From an uncultured Erysipelotrichaceae bacterium (GTDB lineage: Bacteria > Bacillota_I > Bacilli_A > Erysipelotrichales > Coprobacillaceae), in assembly GCA_900544435.1 (NCBI GenBank), contig UQVG01000113.1:1-6637 (forward strand): a stretch of 6,637 nt of DNA, written 5' to 3'. Under the pieces are notes generated by a model that saw nothing but the letters and a program-made list of their open reading frames with translations, was not told the DNA's origin and searched no databases. Position 1 is the first letter of the stretch. Each line of letters starts with the position of its first letter. This document shows positions 1 to 6,178 of the stretch, piece after piece. Made by a program: the position numbers and the translations under genes.

Positions 1-270
1 ATTTTGTAAATATAAATAATTAACAACTAATGGATGATTTTCATAATATGCCTTTTTTTCTTGATATTCTTGAATTGTTTTTGTAACACCATCATCCTGT
101 TTAGCTTTTTGATTGACAATCTTTTTTTGTAATGCTTTTAATTCTTTTTCTAATTGTTTAAGTTTTTCATCATTTAAAACAAGTTTTTCATACTTTTGAT
201 ATTCTTGAACAACTTCTAAATCTAAAATTTCTTGATTTAATTTTCTAGCAAGTTCTTCAATTCTAGTCAA
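1..270 (-). CDS. YlbF/YmcA-family protein (RicA/RicF-like), 3' end outside window
   Basis: Ninety codons are open from a TTG at 268-270 to the window edge, so the C-terminus is missing. The visible part is charged and helical: an N-terminal helix around [14 protein letters not shown], a central stretch rich in Lys, Glu, Gln and Leu (residues 30-75) suggesting a coiled coil, then [10 protein letters not shown] near residue 77. This matches the layout of the YlbF/YmcA family (usually about 110-150 aa). The family includes B. subtilis RicA and RicF, which with RicT form a complex that affects RNase Y-dependent mRNA processing, competence, biofilm and sporulation. Position supports it, because ricA (ymcA) follows miaB in Bacillus. 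The TTG start is chosen because AAAAGGTGA (276-284) sits 5 bases upstream and no ATG or GTG is suitably placed. The start overlaps the end of miaB by 8 bases, suggesting translational coupling. Which family member it is cannot be settled without the C-terminus, where cysteine motifs may lie. Confidence 0.8.
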   Translation of the reverse strand, partial: MTRIEELARKLNQEILDLEVVQEYQKYEKLVLNDEKLKQLEKELKALQKKIVNQKAKQDDGVTKTIQEYQEKKAYYENHPLVVNYLYLQN

Positions 271-1705
271 CTTGTTCACCTTTTAAAGCCCAAGTTTTTA
301 CTTCTGTGACTTTTACAGGCACAATTTTACCAATATCTTCTTTACGTCCTTTGAAGTTGATCAATTTTTGATGTGCAGTATATCCTGTCATCATTGTTTC
401 ATCACGTTTAGATGGACCATCTACTAAAACATCCACAACTTGATTTAAGAAACGTTGATTTTGTTTTAAAGCTTTTTCTTTAACAACTTCATTTAATCTT
501 TCTAAACGATCTTGTTTTTGTTCAAATGGCACATTGTCTTGCATTTTAGCCGCAGGTGTTCCTTCACGAGGAGAATAGATAAATGTATAGGCTAAATCGT
601 ATTCACATTCTTCATATAAAGAAAGTGTATCTTGGAATTGTTCTTCTGTTTCATTTGGGAAACCAACAATAATATCTGTTGTAATTGAACAATCTGGCAT
701 CACTTCTTTGATCATGTGGAAAAGTTCTAAATATTGTTCTCTTGTATATCTTCTACCCATTAATTTCAAGATTTCTGTATTTCCTGATTGTACTGGTAAA
801 TGGATATAAGGCATGATGTTATCATATTGATTAATGATTTCAATCATTTCTCTAGAAAAATCCCATGGATGACTTGTTGTAAAACGAATACGCGCAATAC
901 CAGTTTTAGCAACTTCTTCTAAAAGAGTCGCAAAATCATAGTCTTCTTCTAAATCTTTTCCATAACTATTGACATTTTGTCCAAGTAAAGTGATTTCTTG
1001 ATACCCATCTGCTTTTAATCCTTTAACTTCTTCAATAATATCATCCATTAAACGAGAACGTTCTTTTCCTCTTGTATAAGGCACAATACAATACGTACAG
1101 AATTTATTACATCCATACATAATATTGACCCATGCTTTATGCCCATTAGCACGTGTAACAGGCGTATTTTCAATAACATCCCCTTCTTTAGACCATACTT
1201 CTACAACCATTTCTTTACTAAACATTGCTTCTTTTAATAAAGTTGGTAAACGATGAATATTATGTGTTCCAAAGATTAAATCTATATGTGGGTGCTTTTC
1301 TAATATTCTTTTAATAACAACTTCTTCTTGCGCCATACAACCGCATAAACCAAAAATAAGATTTGGGTTTTTCTTCTTTAAGTTTTTAACATAACCTACT
1401 TTCCCAAATACTTTTTCTTCTGCGTTTTCTCTAATAGCACAGGTATTTAATAAAATGACATCAGCATCTTCAATTTCTTTAGCAGCTGTATATCCCATCA
1501 TTTCAAAAATACCTGCTAATGTTTCACCATCACGTTCATTAGCTTGACAACCATAAGTATGAATATAATAAGTTTTTCCTTTACCTACACTCACCATATC
1601 ACTAGGTATTTCAAAAGCATCTTTTAAATGATCAACTTGTTTTCTACTTCTTTTTTGAGCCTCTTTTAAATTTGGCCCTTTAAAATATTCACTATAATCT
1701 TTCAT
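263..1705 (-). CDS. miaB: tRNA-2-methylthio-N6-dimethylallyladenosine synthase MiaB
   Basis: This 480-aa radical SAM methylthiotransferase adds the 2-methylthio group to i6A37 of tRNAs reading UNN codons, in the cytoplasm. Order of domains: an N-terminal MTTase domain (about 44-165) with cluster cysteines C53 ([11 protein letters not shown]), C89 ([11 protein letters not shown]) and C123 (CGCMAQ); a radical SAM domain with the CxxxCxxC motif C199, C203, C206 ([21 protein letters not shown]); and a C-terminal TRAM domain from about residue 417. The [16 protein letters not shown] and [12 protein letters not shown] motifs are intact. Length is typical (B. subtilis protein about 509 aa). An in-frame ATG exists 11 codons upstream (1738), but it has no ribosome site and overlaps a -10-like sequence. 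The ATG at 1703-1705 has GTGGTGA 4 bases upstream and begins MKDYSEYF, so I prefer it. It lies behind the terminator of the 81-codon gene and overlaps the next gene by 8 bases. Confidence 0.97.
   Translation of the reverse strand: MKDYSEYFKGPNLKEAQKRSRKQVDHLKDAFEIPSDMVSVGKGKTYYIHTYGCQANERDGETLAGIFEMMGYTAAKEIEDADVILLNTCAIRENAEEKVFGKVGYVKNLKKKNPNLIFGLCGCMAQEEVVIKRILEKHPHIDLIFGTHNIHRLPTLLKEAMFSKEMVVEVWSKEGDVIENTPVTRANGHKAWVNIMYGCNKFCTYCIVPYTRGKERSRLMDDIIEEVKGLKADGYQEITLLGQNVNSYGKDLEEDYDFATLLEEVAKTGIARIRFTTSHPWDFSREMIEIINQYDNIMPYIHLPVQSGNTEILKLMGRRYTREQYLELFHMIKEVMPDCSITTDIIVGFPNETEEQFQDTLSLYEECEYDLAYTFIYSPREGTPAAKMQDNVPFEQKQDRLERLNEVVKEKALKQNQRFLNQVVDVLVDGPSKRDETMMTGYTAHQKLINFKGRKEDIGKIVPVKVTEVKTWALKGEQVD
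276..284 (-). promoter_or_regulatory. Ribosome binding site deciding the TTG start of the ylbF-family gene
   Basis: On the minus strand AAAAGGTGA lies inside the last codons of miaB and ends 5 bases before the TTG at 268-270. It matches the 3' half of the Shine-Dalgarno consensus AAGGAGGTGA. It is the main reason for choosing a non-ATG start and for treating the two genes as coupled. Confidence 0.6.
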
Positions 1706-1727
1706 TTTTTCACCACATTTCTTTCCT

Positions 1728-1733
1728 ATTATA
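1728..1733 (-). promoter_or_regulatory. Candidate -10 box for miaB
   Basis: TATAAT on the minus strand, preceded by TGTA, lies 22 bases upstream of the preferred miaB ATG and just behind the terminator at 1758-1785. It would give a leader of about 15 nt carrying the ribosome site at 1710-1716. No good -35 is seen at 16-18 bases (best is AGCCAA-like), so the promoter rests on a perfect -10 and on position. Confidence 0.4.
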
Positions 1734-1757
1734 TACATAAAGTTATCTTTTGGCTAG

Positions 1758-1785
1758 AAAAAAATAAGGACTTATCAGTCCTTAT
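1758..1785 (-). terminator. Intrinsic terminator after the 81-codon gene
   Basis: A perfect 9-bp stem, ATAAGGACT (1764-1772) and AGTCCTTAT (1777-1785), encloses a 4-base loop. On the minus strand it is followed by a run of seven T (1758-1764, its first base still within the stem). It begins 10 bases after the stop codon of the 81-codon gene and separates it from miaB. Confidence 0.85.
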
Positions 1786-1795
1786 CATTTTTATC

Positions 1796-2041
1796 TTATC
1801 CAAAGAATCCGTCTGGTTGAATTGAGAAGTATAATACTTTACCTTCTGGAGTTCCTTTAAATACTCCTTTACAATGACCTGCTGCTTCTTCAGGTGATAA
1901 TTCAGTTTCACATTCAAATTCAGCTTTGATTCCTACTTTTTTAATATATTTACATGATACTTTATCATCTGAATATCCATCAAAGAAATCAATAATTTTT
2001 TGAACTTGTCCTGTTTGCATTAATAATTTACATTTTGCCAT
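1796..2041 (-). CDS. Hypothetical 81-aa cysteine-containing protein
   Basis: I do not recognise this family. The gene is well supported: ATG preceded by GGAGG 9 bases upstream, a -10-like TATAAT ahead of it, and an intrinsic terminator just after its TAA. The protein is small and apparently soluble, with no signal peptide or membrane segment. It has four cysteines (C4, C30, C44, C57) and one histidine (H56, adjacent to C57), spaced unlike a classical zinc ribbon. Secondary structure looks mixed: a short strand and helix at 4-20, strands around 28-46, a helix-like SPEEAAGHC segment at 49-57, then a strand around 67-74 and a glycine/phenylalanine tail (DGFFG). It sits between spoVS and miaB, where Bacillus has unrelated metabolic genes. 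Context does not give a function, as it appears to be a separate transcription unit. Metal binding or a redox role is possible but unproven. Confidence 0.85.
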   Translation of the reverse strand: MAKCKLLMQTGQVQKIIDFFDGYSDDKVSCKYIKKVGIKAEFECETELSPEEAAGHCKGVFKGTPEGKVLYFSIQPDGFFG

Positions 2042-2069
2042 TTTAAAAAACCTCCATTTACATGTCAGT

Positions 2070-2075
2070 ATTATA
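2070..2075 (-). promoter_or_regulatory. Candidate -10 box for the 81-codon gene
   Basis: A perfect TATAAT (minus strand, context ATTGTATAATAC) lies 28 bases upstream of the ATG and 40 bases past the spoVS stop codon. It would give a leader of about 22 nt. The region 17 bases upstream reads TTTCTT, a poor -35, so the evidence is the -10 and its position. Confidence 0.4.
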
Positions 2076-2080
2076 CAATG

Positions 2081-2116
2081 AATTTTTAAAAAAAGAAACC
2101 CTTTTCATTAAAAATT
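2081..2116 (-). terminator. Weak AT-only inverted repeat at the end of spoVS
   Basis: Nine bases, AATTTTTAA (2081-2089), are the exact inverse of TTAAAAATT (2108-2116), and the inner segment can add a short GAAA/TTTC pairing. One arm overlaps the spoVS TAA. The main stem has no G or C and the T-run is part of the stem, so this may be a weak terminator, an mRNA 3'-end hairpin, or chance in AT-rich DNA. Confidence 0.3.
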
Positions 2117-2375
2117 AACGTAATTCTATTACAAGTCTTAAGGCAGTAATCCTTTTATCATCGACCATTAAATCATGAAAAGAAGGAATACAGATAAGCT
2201 CTTTTCCTGTAGGTATAATATATCCTCTAGCAATCGCAATTGATTTAATTGCTTGATTAAGAGCTGCTGCACCAATTGTTTGAATCATCAGTTTATCTTG
2301 TTCCCTCATTAATGATGCTATTGCTCCTGCAACATGATTAGGAACAGAAGTTGAAGATACTTTAATCATTTCCAT
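2115..2375 (-). CDS. spoVS: Stage V sporulation protein S
   Basis: The 86-aa product matches SpoVS end to end. Recognisable blocks are an N-terminal MEMIKVSSTSVPNHVAGAIA, the core QTIGAAALNQAIKSIAIARG (about 32-51), ICIPSFHDLMVDD, and the final ALRLVIELR. Length equals the B. subtilis protein (86 aa). SpoVS is a small Alba-like protein. In B. subtilis its loss affects spore coat and septum development, and it is found in sporulating and some non-sporulating Firmicutes; its molecular activity is not settled. The ATG at 2375 has TAGGAGG about 7 bases upstream, which beats the Met at codon 3. The gene lies behind the ymdB terminator; CATATAGTG in the gap is a weak -10 candidate with TTGTTA 19 bases further up. 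Its presence suggests descent from a spore-former but does not prove that this organism sporulates. Confidence 0.95.
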   Translation of the reverse strand: MEMIKVSSTSVPNHVAGAIASLMREQDKLMIQTIGAAALNQAIKSIAIARGYIIPTGKELICIPSFHDLMVDDKRITALRLVIELR

Positions 2376-2422
2376 ATTTTTGCCTCCTACTTCACTATAT
2401 GAATCAAAATTAAAAAAATAAC

Positions 2423-2446
2423 AAAAAAAAGCATCCTAAGATGCTT
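2423..2446 (-). terminator. Intrinsic terminator overlapping the 3' end of ymdB
   Basis: AAGCATC (2429-2435) and GATGCTT (2440-2446) form a perfect 7-bp stem with a 4-base loop. On the minus strand a run of eight T (2423-2430) follows. The downstream-coordinate arm encodes the last ymdB codons and the ymdB TAG (2436-2438) lies in the loop. Confidence 0.85.
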
Positions 2447-3221
2447 GATAAGGATGATCATCATTGATCAAAACTCTTTCAATAGAAATAGGTTGATGTT
2501 TATCATTAAATTCAATAACAACACCTGCAAACTGTCCTGAATTTTCAGAAATTAAAAATTTAGAACTTAAACCTCTCATACGTGTAATAACACTATCTAA
2601 ATCACACCCTAAAGAACTTAAATAAGGGCCTGTCATTCCTGCATCAGAAATAAATGCTACTTGTCCATCAATGATTCTTTCATCTGCTGTTTGTACATGT
2701 GTATGTGTTCCTAAAACAGCTTGTACTTTATCTTTACAATAATAAGCTAAACCTATTTTTTCACTTGTTGCTTCTGCATGAATATCAATAATATGAATAT
2801 CTTGTTCAAGATTTAAATAATCATCGATTTGATCAAAAGGATTAGAATAACGGTTATCCATAAAAACACATCCTAAAGCATTAGTAACTCTAATCTTTGT
2901 TCCTTTAACATTAAATACTCTTGAATGAACACCTGGTAAAATACTTGGTTGATTAAAAGGAACAACTAAACGATCAGCTTCATCAATAAAATCAAAAAGT
3001 TCTCTTTTATCAAAAGTATGATTTCCCATTGTCATACAATCAACACCTTCAAAAGTAAAGAAATCATAATGTTTTCTATTTAATCCTTTACCATGTGTAG
3101 CATTTTCAACATTAGCAATTACAAAATCAATTTGGTAATCTTTTCTAACACGATAAAGATAATCTTCTATCATTTGTCGTCCTACATTTCCAACGACATC
3201 TCCTATAAATAAAACTTTCAT
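2436..3221 (-). CDS. ymdB: YmdB-family metallophosphoesterase / phosphodiesterase
   Basis: This 261-aa protein belongs to the YmdB (TIGR00282-type) metallophosphoesterases; the B. subtilis protein is about 264 aa. In Bacillus YmdB has 2',3'-cyclic nucleotide phosphodiesterase activity and influences biofilm versus motility decisions. The dinuclear metal-site residues appear intact: D8 (FIGDVVGNVGR), E39 and N40 (ANVENATHGKG), N67 with H68 (MGNHTFDKRE), H148 (IDIHAE), and H173 and H175 (GTHTHVQTADE). There is no signal peptide or membrane segment, so it should be cytosolic. The ATG is preceded by GAGGA 6 bases upstream. It follows rny, as in Bacillus, but here an intrinsic terminator lies between them and an extended -10-like sequence occupies the gap, so it may be expressed partly on its own. 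The extreme C-terminus is encoded inside its terminator hairpin. Confidence 0.95.
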   Translation of the reverse strand: MKVLFIGDVVGNVGRQMIEDYLYRVRKDYQIDFVIANVENATHGKGLNRKHYDFFTFEGVDCMTMGNHTFDKRELFDFIDEADRLVVPFNQPSILPGVHSRVFNVKGTKIRVTNALGCVFMDNRYSNPFDQIDDYLNLEQDIHIIDIHAEATSEKIGLAYYCKDKVQAVLGTHTHVQTADERIIDGQVAFISDAGMTGPYLSSLGCDLDSVITRMRGLSSKFLISENSGQFAGVVIEFNDKHQPISIERVLINDDHPYQAS

Positions 3222-3245
3222 TTTCTATCCTCATTTCATAAAGGT

Positions 3246-3254
3246 ATTTTAACA
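3246..3254 (-). promoter_or_regulatory. Candidate extended -10 promoter for ymdB
   Basis: TGTTAAAAT on the minus strand fits the extended -10 pattern TGnTAnAAT (TAAAAT, five of six). It lies 24 bases upstream of the ymdB ATG, directly behind the rny terminator T-run. There is no -35 match, which extended -10 promoters can tolerate. It would give a leader of about 18 nt. Confidence 0.4.
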
Positions 3255-3259
3255 TATAT

Positions 3260-3287
3260 AAAAAAAAAGGGAATTGATTTCCCTTTT
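3260..3287 (-). terminator. Intrinsic terminator overlapping the rny stop codon
   Basis: AAAAGGGAA (3265-3273) and TTCCCTTTT (3279-3287) form a perfect 9-bp stem with a 5-base loop. On the minus strand nine T (3260-3268) run through and beyond the stem. The first arm overlaps the rny TAA (3286-3288). Confidence 0.85.
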
Positions 3288-4842
3288 ATTTTGCAATTTC
3301 GCTTGCACGAATTTCTCTTATAACAGTGACTTTAATATGTCCTGGATAAGTTAACTCTTCTTCAATCTTTGTCTTAATATCACGTGCAATCTTATGACTT
3401 GCTAGATCATCTACTTTATCAGGTTTAACCACGATACGAATTTCACGACCAGCTTGAATTGCATAAACACGATCAACACCATCAAAACTTTTAGCCATTT
3501 CTTCAAGTTTTTCAAGTCTTTGAATATAATTTTCAATTGTTTCACTACGACTTCCTGGTCTAGCAGCTGATAATGTATCAGCAGCAGCCACTAAAATAGA
3601 AATAACACTTGTTGCTGGCACATCTCCATGATGTGAAGCAATTGCATTAATAACTGTTGGATGTTCTCCATGTTTTTTCGCAAATTTAGCACCTAATTCA
3701 ACATGACTTCCTTCCATTTCATGATCCATTGCTTTACCAATATCATGTAATAAACCAGCTCGTTTAGCCAATTGTTGATTTAATCCTAATTCAGCAGCCA
3801 TAATTCCTGCTAAATGAGCAACTTCTAATGAATGTTGAAGTGCATTTTGACCATAACTTGTACGATATTTTAATTTACCAATTTGTTTAACAATTTCTTT
3901 ATCAATACGAGAAATTCCTAATTCAAAGATCGCATTTTCACCTGTTTTACGAATAACTTCATCTAATTCTTTTCTTGTTTTATCAACAACTTCTTCAATT
4001 CTTCCTGGTTGAATACGACCATCTCTAATTAAAGTTTCTAATGATAAACGTGCAATTTCTCTTCTTACTGGATCAAAGCAAGAAATTGTAATTGCTTCTG
4101 GTGTATCATCAATAATTAAATCAGCACCTGTTGCTTGTTCGATCGCTTTAATATTACGACCTTCACGTCCAATAATACGCCCTTTCATTTCTTCACTTGG
4201 AAGATCTACAACAGTTACTGTTCTTTCAGTAACTTCTTCTTGAGCATAACGATTAATCGCATTAGCGATAATATCTCTCGACATATCAGCAGCTTTACTT
4301 TTTGCTTCTTCTTCTTGTTCTTTTATGTAAGCGGACATTTCTAAAGAAATTTGTTGTTCTACTTGTTTGAACAATTCTTCTTTAGCTTCTCTTGCTGACA
4401 TTGCTGCAACTTTTTCTAATTCGACAACTTTTGAATCAATTTTATTTTTTAATTCAGCCTCTAATTTATCTATTCCAGCTTCTTTAATATCCAATTGTTT
4501 AACTCTTTGTTCAAGAACGTCTTCTTTACCTTGAACAGCTATATCTCTTCGTTCAATTCCTTTTTCACGTTCTGAAAGTCTATTTTCAAGTTCAGTAATT
4601 TCTTGTTTTTGTTCTTTAATTTCTTTTTCTGCTTCTAATTTTAATTCATAAGCTTGCGTTTTAGCATCTAAGATAGCTTCTTTAACAAGATTATCTGCTT
4701 TACTAGTTGCATCATCGATAATCTTTTGAGCACTTACATTAGCTTTTGAAATATTTAGTTTGGCATACACAAAATAAATAAGAATTCCAACAACGATAGC
4801 TAGAACATAGGATAAAATAGTGGCGATACTTATATTTGGCAT
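3286..4842 (-). CDS. rny: Ribonuclease Y
   Basis: This 518-aa product is RNase Y, the membrane-anchored endoribonuclease that initiates bulk mRNA decay in many Firmicutes (B. subtilis 520 aa). Domains in order: one N-terminal transmembrane segment (about 5-26) followed by the basic end YAKLN; a long charged coiled coil (about 40-205); a KH RNA-binding domain with the [10 protein letters not shown] loop (221-230); and an HD catalytic domain with H337, the H366-D367 pair (LLHDIGKA), the H404-H405 pair (ASHHGD) and a later D422. A conserved C-terminal region follows (about 455-518). All key residues are present. The ATG is preceded by GGAGGGTGA (4846-4854), with the GGAGG core 7 bases from the start. 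It lies downstream of recA but has its own promoter and a long leader, and it ends at a terminator overlapping its stop codon. The Bacillus neighbour pbpX is absent here. Confidence 0.97.
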   Translation of the reverse strand: MPNISIATILSYVLAIVVGILIYFVYAKLNISKANVSAQKIIDDATSKADNLVKEAILDAKTQAYELKLEAEKEIKEQKQEITELENRLSEREKGIERRDIAVQGKEDVLEQRVKQLDIKEAGIDKLEAELKNKIDSKVVELEKVAAMSAREAKEELFKQVEQQISLEMSAYIKEQEEEAKSKAADMSRDIIANAINRYAQEEVTERTVTVVDLPSEEMKGRIIGREGRNIKAIEQATGADLIIDDTPEAITISCFDPVRREIARLSLETLIRDGRIQPGRIEEVVDKTRKELDEVIRKTGENAIFELGISRIDKEIVKQIGKLKYRTSYGQNALQHSLEVAHLAGIMAAELGLNQQLAKRAGLLHDIGKAMDHEMEGSHVELGAKFAKKHGEHPTVINAIASHHGDVPATSVISILVAAADTLSAARPGSRSETIENYIQRLEKLEEMAKSFDGVDRVYAIQAGREIRIVVKPDKVDDLASHKIARDIKTKIEEELTYPGHIKVTVIREIRASEIAK

Positions 4843-5017
4843 AACTCACCCTCCATTTTTCTATGCACATTCTTTTAAACGATTAATTATTTTCAAATAG
4901 ATAAATATCTACTTTACAAACTCCCGTCGTTTAGCGGTTGTTTAAAATATTAAAATAAATGTTTACATAGCGCTTCTTTTTTCGCTTACTATGTATACTA
5001 AATGTGTTTTTGCGCAC
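4843..5017 (-). promoter_or_regulatory. Long structured 5' leader of rny
   Basis: The predicted start site (about 5017) leaves about 175 nt before the rny ATG, with no open reading frame of note. Three possible hairpins are visible. The first pairs TACATAG (4964-4970) with CTATGTA (4989-4995), with a repeated CGCTT in its loop. The second pairs AAAC (4918-4921) with GTTT (4940-4943) and CCG (4924-4926) with CGG (4935-4937) across a 2x2 internal loop. The third pairs AAATAGAT (4895-4902) with ATCTACTT (4907-4914), with one G-U pair. The G+C-richer islands around 4921-4940 and 4968-4987 stand out in AT-rich sequence. I match it to no known riboswitch or T-box class. Because RNase Y can control its own level in B. 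subtilis, an autoregulatory role is a guess. Confidence 0.4.
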
Positions 5018-5023
5018 AAGTAT

Positions 5024-5052
5024 ATTATATGTCAAATTCATTATTTTGACAA
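5024..5052 (-). promoter_or_regulatory. Promoter of rny
   Basis: On the minus strand TTGTCA (5047-5052, five of six to consensus) is followed after exactly 17 bases by a perfect TATAAT (5024-5029). This is the best sigma-A-type promoter in the window. It lies about 30 bases behind the recA terminator, so rny does not depend on read-through from recA. Confidence 0.8.
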
Positions 5053-5082
5053 TATCAACATCTCTTTAGCTTAACAGATAAC

Positions 5083-5111
5083 AAAAAAAAGAGGAATTTT
5101 ATAATTCCCCT
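5083..5111 (-). terminator. Intrinsic terminator overlapping the 3' end of recA
   Basis: AGAGGAATT (5090-5098) pairs with AATTCCCCT (5103-5111), nine pairs with one G-U, around a 4-base loop. On the minus strand eight T (5083-5090) follow. The recA TAA (5099-5101) lies in the loop, and the 5' arm of the RNA encodes the last residues of RecA. An alternative stem, AGAGGAA with TTCCTCT, competes. Confidence 0.88.
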
Positions 5112-6130
5112 TCCTCTACTGGCATCAATGAAGCTTTAATAGCCTCTGTAATTTCATTCATAATTTCAGGATGTTCAACAAGATAACGTTTTGCATTTTC
5201 ACGCCCTTGTCCAATCTTTTCTCCTTTATATGCATACCAAGCACCAGATTTATCAACAATATCTTTTTCAACAGCTAAGTCTAAAACTTCACCATCTCTT
5301 GAAATACCTTTTCCATAAATAATATCAACTTGTGTTGACTTAAATGGTGGTGCAACTTTATTTTTAACAACTTTAATATTCACTTTGTTTCCAACAATTT
5401 CTGTACCATTTTTAATTGCTTCACTTCTTCTAATTTCAATACGAACAGAAGAATAGAATTTTAAAGCACGTCCACCTGTTGTTGTTTCAGGATTTCCAAA
5501 CATAACCCCAATTTTTTCACGTAATTGGTTAATGAATATGATCGTACAATCTGTTTTATTCATTACACCTGATAATTTACGTAAAGCTTTAGACATCAAT
5601 CTAGCTTGTAATCCCATTTGTTGATCTGCCATTTCACCATCTAATTCTACTTGAGGAACAAGAGCAGCTACTGAGTCTACAACAACTAAATCGATAGCAC
5701 CTGAACGCACAAGTGTTTCAGCAATTTCTAAACCTTGTTCACCACTATCAGGTTGTGAAAGAATCAATTCGTCAATATTAACTCCTAAATTTTTAGCATA
5801 AACAGGATCTATTGCATGTTCGGCATCAATAAAGGCAGCTGTTCCACCTTGTTTTTGAACTTCAGCAATCGCATGTAATGTAAGTGTTGTTTTCCCACTT
5901 GATTCAGGTCCATAAATTTCAATAATTCTTCCTTTAGGATATCCACCTATTCCTAAAGCCATATCAAGAGTTAAAGAACCTGTTGGAATAACAGCAACAT
6001 CAACAGCAGCACGATCTCCAAGTTTCATAACAGAACCTTTTCCAAATTGTTTTTCAATTTGTTTGATTGCATCATTCAATGCTTGTTCTTTTTTTGCATC
6101 TTTTGCTTCTACTACTTTTTTTCCAGCCAT
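5099..6130 (-). CDS. recA: Recombinase RecA
   Basis: This 343-aa protein is full-length RecA, the ATP-dependent strand-exchange protein of homologous recombination and co-protease for LexA-type repressors. Visible features: N-terminal oligomerisation helix (about 13-30), Walker A GPESSGKT (74-81), catalytic Glu region IDAEHAID (E104), Walker B LVVVDS (148-153), loop L1 around [16 protein letters not shown] (158-173), loop L2 with [20 protein letters not shown] (201-220), and the C-terminal [18 protein letters not shown] segment (296-313). It ends in a short acidic tail (VEEGEL). No intein or interruption is present. The ATG has AGGAGG 8 bases upstream. The 48 bases separating it from the CinA-type gene contain no terminator hairpin, and cinA-recA co-transcription is common in Gram-positives. 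I see no LexA/DinR-type box (GAAC-4-GTTC) in the gap or in the visible part of the upstream gene. Confidence 0.99.
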   Translation of the reverse strand: MAGKKVVEAKDAKKEQALNDAIKQIEKQFGKGSVMKLGDRAAVDVAVIPTGSLTLDMALGIGGYPKGRIIEIYGPESSGKTTLTLHAIAEVQKQGGTAAFIDAEHAIDPVYAKNLGVNIDELILSQPDSGEQGLEIAETLVRSGAIDLVVVDSVAALVPQVELDGEMADQQMGLQARLMSKALRKLSGVMNKTDCTIIFINQLREKIGVMFGNPETTTGGRALKFYSSVRIEIRRSEAIKNGTEIVGNKVNIKVVKNKVAPPFKSTQVDIIYGKGISRDGEVLDLAVEKDIVDKSGAWYAYKGEKIGQGRENAKRYLVEHPEIMNEITEAIKASLMPVEEGEL

Positions 6131-6138
6131 AAATAATA

Positions 6139-6144
6139 CCTCCT
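6139..6144 (-). promoter_or_regulatory. Ribosome binding site of recA
   Basis: AGGAGG on the minus strand ends 8 bases before the recA ATG. It is a full-consensus site, consistent with strong translation of recA from the cinA-recA message. Confidence 0.8.
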
Positions 6145-6178
6145 ATTCCTATATATGCTTTATTTTTCATTTTTTCTT

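Noticed and set aside
1729..1917. 62-codon minus-strand open frame
   Set aside because: It overlaps the 81-codon gene in another frame and runs across the terminator at 1758-1785; there is no family resemblance, and the other frame has the better ribosome site.
4135..4344. 69-codon plus-strand open frame
   Set aside because: It is antisense inside rny. Its Phe/Ser-rich composition is what the complement of Glu/Lys-rich coding sequence gives.
4869..4896. A second rny promoter, TTGAAA then 16 bases then AAGAAT
   Set aside because: Only four of six matches in the -10 and a short spacer; likely by chance in AT-rich DNA, though it would remove the long leader if real.
4843..5017. Riboswitch or T-box in the rny leader
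   Set aside because: No T-box core (AGGGUGGNACCGCG-like) and no motif of a riboswitch class I know. The GGAGGGTGA there is the ribosome site.
5007..5035. A perfect TTGACA (5030-5035, minus strand) as a second -35 for rny
   Set aside because: The sequence 17 bases downstream reads CAAAAA, so there is no -10. The hexamer lies in the spacer of the better promoter.
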